Below are positions 59,217-64,000 of a DNA stretch of 64,000 bases, one piece after another. The stretch covers positions 4,346,169 through 4,410,168 of the forward strand of contig NC_087386.1 of assembly GCF_963675165.1 (NCBI RefSeq), given 5' to 3'. Position numbers and translations under genes: made by a program. Below the pieces are notes generated by a model, which did no database searches, had not been told where the DNA came from, and saw only the letters and a program-made list of their open reading frames with translations. Position 1 is the stretch's first letter. Each line of letters starts with the position of its first letter. Origin of the DNA: Halichondria panicea (taxonomy: Eukaryota > Porifera > Demospongiae > Suberitida > Halichondriidae).

Positions 59217-59862
59217 CTTGTTGCCCAGTGAATGAGCAGATCAAAGCAGTCCAGTGCCGCTCTGTATATGGCATGTTGCATCACTACCATAGCAACCATA
59301 TATAATGCAACTGATTTGTTGTGTGGGAAAAGCATAGCTATAATGAGTTCATGCCTTCCGCATTTCTTATTTTGATACCACAAAAAAGTGAGTTGTAGGA
59401 ACAATATAAAAGAGATCATTCCAACTTTTGTCCAATATGCGGTGACTTGTTAGCTTTGATGTGCCTGGCTTCACTGTGCAATATGCCATATATTTGCACT
59501 GGTTTCTTTGATCTTTTGCTCAAACATGCAACAAGTATTAGTTATTGCCCAGCCAGAGTGCAACATGCCATATATTGCACTGGAGCAATATAATGCCCGA
59601 GGGCTTTATGTCATCCAGTGCAATATATGGCATGTTGCACGAGGGTGCCTGCAATAACTAAAGAAATCTACTGCATTTACACACAGTGCAAGTGCATATA
59701 ATCCAGTGCATTATGCCATATAATGCAGTGCAATATATGGTAGCCATGGCAGTGATGCAACATGCCATATACTGAGCACTGGATTGCTTTGATCTGCCCA
59801 CTCACTGGGCAACAATTATAATTATGGCATTTGCACTGTGTGTAAATGCAGTAGAATTTGTA
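59217..59862. repeat. Nested inverted repeats with ATATGGCATGTTGCA units
   Basis: The outer arm at 59217-59310 (GTTGCCCAGTGAATGAGCAG, ATCAAAGCAGTCCAGTG) is mirrored at 59735-59815. An inner arm at 59664-59700 (CTACTGCATTTACACACAGT) is mirrored at 59825-59858. Units of ATATATGGCATGTTGCAC or its complement recur at least seven times. No coding content. Confidence 0.75.
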
Positions 59863-59879
59863 AGACTTCGTGCAAGATA

Positions 59880-60090
59880 CCGTATATAGTGCGAAATTTT
59901 CGAGGGGCTTAATTTTCGCGGATTTCATGGGTTAGAATCCTACACGAAAATTGAATTACCTGCTATAACATGCATAGATTTAAAGGCGTGGCTTCCGGTA
60001 AGCAGTCATTCCGTGAACATTGTGCAACGAAATAGCTTTTAGAGGCTAATCCACGAAATATAAGTGCCTCGAAAATTTCGCGCTATACGG
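59880..60090. mobile_element. 211-bp MITE, CCGTATA ends, TA target
   Basis: Starts CCGTATATAGTGCGAAATTT and ends AAATTTCGCGCTATACGG, flanked by TA on both sides (59878-59879, 60091-60092). Mariner-type MITE. Confidence 0.8.
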
Positions 60091-60686
60091 TATCTGCTTT
60101 TGGGACCCCTACCCTCCCAGCCAATAACTCATTTGGTTCCTTTTATAGGCTACTACCTGTTGCACTAATTATGGTAAGAATTTATTACGAATTCACTAAA
60201 ATTCACACAAAACACATGTCCTACAATTAATAGGGAACAACTTGACCAATCAGAAGAGTTTGACGTCATTGGGCAACAAGTTAGTTATTGCAGGCGCCCT
60301 GCGGCAATAACTTATACATGTATATATAGTCGTGTGATTTGTATATAGGCATGCTGTACATAATTATAGTTACATACCATAAGTGGGTTTTTCGTATGGT
60401 GGATATTTTCCCATTTTTCGTATTGTAGAGCATCATACGAAAGTTAATTTAACATCACTATCGTAATCCCGAGTTGTACGATACTGGGCAGGATATACGA
60501 AAATTTACAGCAAAGAAAATAACCTTTATATAACAAACATAGCATGTAATGATCAGTTTATCATGCACATGTATCGTTCTCTTTCGTTGGTGTGTGACAT
60601 CATAATAATAACAGCCATGTTGACAGTTCTGAAGTATTACATAATTATACTAACACCACTGGCGCATATACACACATCCTGTTTAG
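60091..60686. other. 5' flank of the second Roco-like gene
   Basis: Contains a TTCGTAT-rich MITE-like block (60380-60510) related to 22670-22890. No Death-domain or linker exon was found, so where the second gene starts is unresolved. In-frame ATGs at 60563 and 60617 precede the exon and would add a hydrophobic leader. Confidence 0.35.
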
Positions 60687-63600
60687 AATCGAAGCGGTTG
60701 TTTGATGAGGCAATGAAGCATGGACACCACGTCTTGGTCAACATTGTCAACATGCTTGTGTTTGGACCGGCGGGAACAGGAAAGACCAACCTCAAGTGCC
60801 TGCTAACTGACAAGCCCCCTCCACTACAGCGAGACAGCACTCCTTGTATGGAAAAGCCAGTACGCATTCGACCAGTGTCCAACACAAAATTCAAGTCAAC
60901 TGGAAGGGGCTGGGAAGAGATGTCTCAGCCAAAGTTGCTCAAACTACTAGCTGAAATCATTGCCAAGTTACCAAAAGAAAGCACCGATCACCTAGTTCGA
61001 AAAATCACTGATCTCTCCATGGCATCACGGATTGCCAATAGCTTGAAGAAAATGATGATGGCATTAAGGATTCCCAAGAGAATGACCACAACCAAGCCAA
61101 CTTCTGGTTCCAAATTGAGCCCATCGACGAACGATTCCGATGAACTTTCTGGCTCTGCAAGAATGTTGGACAAAGCCATCGATGAAGTGATAGCGAGTGT
61201 AGTGAGTGGTGTGGCAGAAGAGCTGCCAGCCACACAGGGAACTGACCAACTGTCGAGCAGTGACCAGCAAGAAGGAGAACTGTTTGATTCCAACTGGGTG
61301 TATGTTACCGACTGCGGCGGCCAGCCGCAATTCCACGACGTCAGCCCTCTCTTCATCAAGCACATTTCGGTGGCGTTGATAGTCCTGCGTTTGATTGACG
61401 AACTCTCCAGTTTCCCTTCTGATGAGTACTACAAGGATGGGCAGCTTGTTGGTAGTCCTCATGCATCTCACATGACCCTCGGGGAGACACTTCAGAGTCT
61501 GATTCGATCGATTGAGTCCCATACCTCACAAGATAAGAAGCCGAAGATGATCTTTGTGGGCACATTCTTTGATCAGCTGAAGAGCTCGGATATACTTATC
61601 GAGAGGAATAAAGAGATTCTCGACATGCTGCCACCCGATATCAAGAAGCTATTGGTGTACGAAAATCTTGGATTGAACAATCTGATTTTTGGTCTCAACA
61701 CAATCAGCCGAGAAGAAGATTCACTGGCCACTGCCAATAGGATTAGAATTGCTATTGAGCGCTCTATTCCGTTACAAGTCAAAATTCCCATCTGGTGGTC
61801 CTTCTTGGATTCACTTCTCCAGAGTTTGTCTGCCAGTCTCGAGCGAGGTGTACTAAGCATTGGAGAATGTCTCCAATTAGCCACTCGATTTGGTTATTTG
61901 CTCAAAGATCTTGAAGCTGCTCTGGTCTTCTTTGACAACGTGTGTATAGCGCACTACTATCCCTCCATTCTCCCCAACACAGTGTTTGTGGATGCCCAGA
62001 TTCCACTAGACAAGATCACCGAGCTCTCACAACACGCCATCTTCCTGAGGAATGCACGCTCTACTGTTAGCCCAGAAGGGACAGACGCCGAATGGAAGAG
62101 ATTTCGAGATGAGGGCATAATCACTTTAAAGTTTCTACGATTCTTCAAGAAGCATTACGTTGAAGGCACCTTTTCTCCAGAAGATATGCTGTTGATCATG
62201 AAAGATCTTCTTGTGATTGCTCCCATTCCTCTAGTGGAGTCCACTACCTACCAAGCCGAGTTCTTCATGCCATCTCTACTCACATCGATCCCACCTGCTG
62301 AGCTAGACAAAATCCGTTCCTCCTTCACAATATCACCCCTCGCTGTCTACTTTCCTAGTGGGTGTATTCGCTCTGGAGTATTTTGCTGTCTAGTTGTGGA
62401 TGTGATCAAGAGGTTGGACTGGAAAGTTTTACTTCCTTCAGGGAAACCAATCTGTTTTGCTAAAAATTGTATCCAGCTAAGAATTCCCAAGCACCCGTAT
62501 ACCGTGGCTCTGATCGACTCCTTCTCGTATATCGAAGTGTACATTGACGTCCCTTTTCCTTTACGCAATGAAATATGCCCTACGATTCGCAACGAAATTT
62601 TAAGCAGCATTAAATTGTCCTGTCAAGCGTTGCATTACAACAACGACACACCCGAGACAGGCATCTTTTGCCCATGCAAGAAGAGCACTGGAAGCAAATT
62701 GCACCTTGCTGATCTGAGCGAACGAAAGGACTATTGGATATGCTCCCAGGAGGCACGTGTGTATGGGAAGCTCAGTGACGAACATAGAATCTGGCTGGAC
62801 AATAGCGAAGGTTTAGGTGAGTATAATAATTATAGTGGTCAGTAATATTGACATTTATGTTTCTCTATGTTAGGTGAACCATCCTCTGTTACGAGAGATG
62901 TCACTGAAAGAACAAGTGATCAGCTGCAATACCCCGGTAATTACGTAACAGTATATGTAAACATTTGCAGTTCTATTAGTTTTGGAACTTAACTAGCTAG
63001 TACATAGTTACTTAATTAGCAGATTATTTGTTAAAGTTAAGTAAAATGTGTATCAAATAATTTAAAGAACGAGTGATCATCAGCCTTGTATGGTAATTGA
63101 CAAATGTACTACAAGCGTAACTGCTGTGTCTTGCTTTTCCTCAGGTAATTCTGTAATGGAAGATGTGTGCTTGAAGACTGAAGTACATGTGCATGTTCAT
63201 GATCAGCGAAATACTTCTAGTAAGCTTTGTTTTGCGTTTTTTTATTTTATAAATTTTCCCTCCTCAGACCCTGCAATGGAACATGTGGTCAATAAAACGA
63301 GTGATCAACATACCAGTAAGAAAATGTCAATTGGTCAACAAGTTATTTCGAGTTTGAAAGTTTAATTTTTTTCCTGGGCCTAATAATAACGATTTAATCT
63401 TTTACATATATCTTTTCTTCAGGTGAATTGTCCTCTGTTATAGTAATGGAAGATGTGTGCAAGGAGACTGGAGTGAGGGACCAACAACTAGATCAAGAAA
63501 TCCCTGAGAGTGACATCATTCTAATCGCGGAGAAATTTCCACACCTGCTGAGCGTGCACAAGGTAGGCAGTACTCTAAGTCATATACTGTACTTACTTAC

Positions 63601-64000
63601 ATAATTATCATTTTTACATTTGGTAAGGGATTGAGCATATTGTACTGGAACCCCTCAATTGTATTCCCATTTGAGTTTCCTCTGGAAGGTATTTACAAGG
63701 GGGCAACCCTCACCAAATTAAACACTGGTTGATCGTTGCTTTTGTACAGGTTTTGACAATTGACGATCTGCAACATGTTTACGAGACTCTACACACTGCA
63801 CATGCAAGTGCCAGCCCTCACTGGTTGAATCTGGGATTGGCTCTAGGTCTCAGTCATTTCATTCTCACCAATATCGATACCGGAAAGTATCGTGGCGATA
63901 ATGTGTCGTGCTTGCGTGAAATGTTGGTTAAGCTCCTGAGTACACAAGTTGTAACATGGAGTCTCCTGTCAGACGCTCTCAAAAAGCCCACAGTGGATCT
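60687..64000 (+). CDS. Roc/COR-like GTPase with linker exons and Death domain, 3' incomplete
   Basis: Exons: 60687-62816, 62874-62936, 63145-63219, 63268-63315, 63423-63562, 63750 to the window end. Junctions are phase 1 except the last (phase 0). The large exon (about 709 residues) has P-loop GPAGTGKTN at residues 27-34, a switch motif VTDCGGQPQFHD near 208, VGTFFDQ as the base-recognition region (NKxD not canonical), then a COR-like region. The C-terminal part (CFAKNCIQLRIP through KLSDEHRIWLDNSEG) matches the end of exon 9 in the neighbouring Death/Roco gene, so the two are paralogues. Four short exons encode related linkers (GNSVMEDVC, VIVMEDVC, NKTSDQHT). The last exon begins a Death domain (HWLNLGLALGLSHFILTNI). 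It probably acts as a GTP-switch scaffold recruiting Death-fold partners (inference). The acceptor at 60686 fits the phase-1 pattern; an upstream exon is probable but unseen. Confidence 0.75.

Overview
This is animal nuclear DNA, most likely from a demosponge such as Amphimedon queenslandica. That assignment is an inference. It rests on short AT-rich introns with GT-AG ends, Death-domain/Roc-GTPase and TRAF-like genes of a kind expanded in sponges, a sponge-type JMJD4 gene, and very dense small DNA transposons. No bacterial operons, rRNA, tRNA or CRISPR arrays were seen.

Layout. (1) 1-2.1 kb: a decayed tyrosine-recombinase element. (2) 2.2-20.2 kb, minus strand: an eight-exon JMJD4 gene. Its last two exons (2185-2916) lie about 15 kb from the other six (17947-20182). 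The giant intron holds a FAR1/MULE/SWIM transposase relic, a 9-bp-TSD MITE, a recent CsRn1-like Ty3/gypsy retrotransposon (10338-15026) and an intact intronless RING-TRAF-MATH gene on the opposite strand (16418-17818). (3) 20.7-21.2 kb, minus: a small two-exon gene of unknown function. (4) 22.1-25.6 kb, minus: a protein kinase-ankyrin gene whose kinase domain is split by a 1.2-kb PIF/Harbinger-like element. (5) 25.6-37.2 kb: nested transposable elements with no gene I can support.

(6) 37.2-51.8 kb, plus: a large gene, about 2,333 codons over 11 exons. It encodes a hydrophobic N-terminus, a 2A-like recoding motif (GDIETNPGP), a Death domain, Ser/Pro-rich linker exons, a second Death-fold domain, a pseudokinase-like region, a Roc-type GTPase with a COR-like region, a second GTPase-less COR-like half, and a C-terminal Death-like domain. 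(7) 51.8-57.4 kb, minus: remains of a transposon-like gene, cut by later insertions. (8) 57.4-60.7 kb: repeats. (9) 60.7 kb to the window end, plus: a paralogous Roc/COR-like GTPase gene with short repeated linker exons and a Death domain running off the edge.

The two Roco-like genes form a tandem pair, probably of innate-immune or cell-death signalling type. The kinase-ankyrin and TRAF-like genes belong to the same broad signalling repertoire. JMJD4 is an unrelated housekeeping oxygenase. Many repeats can be ordered in time because one element is inserted in another with a clean target-site duplication.
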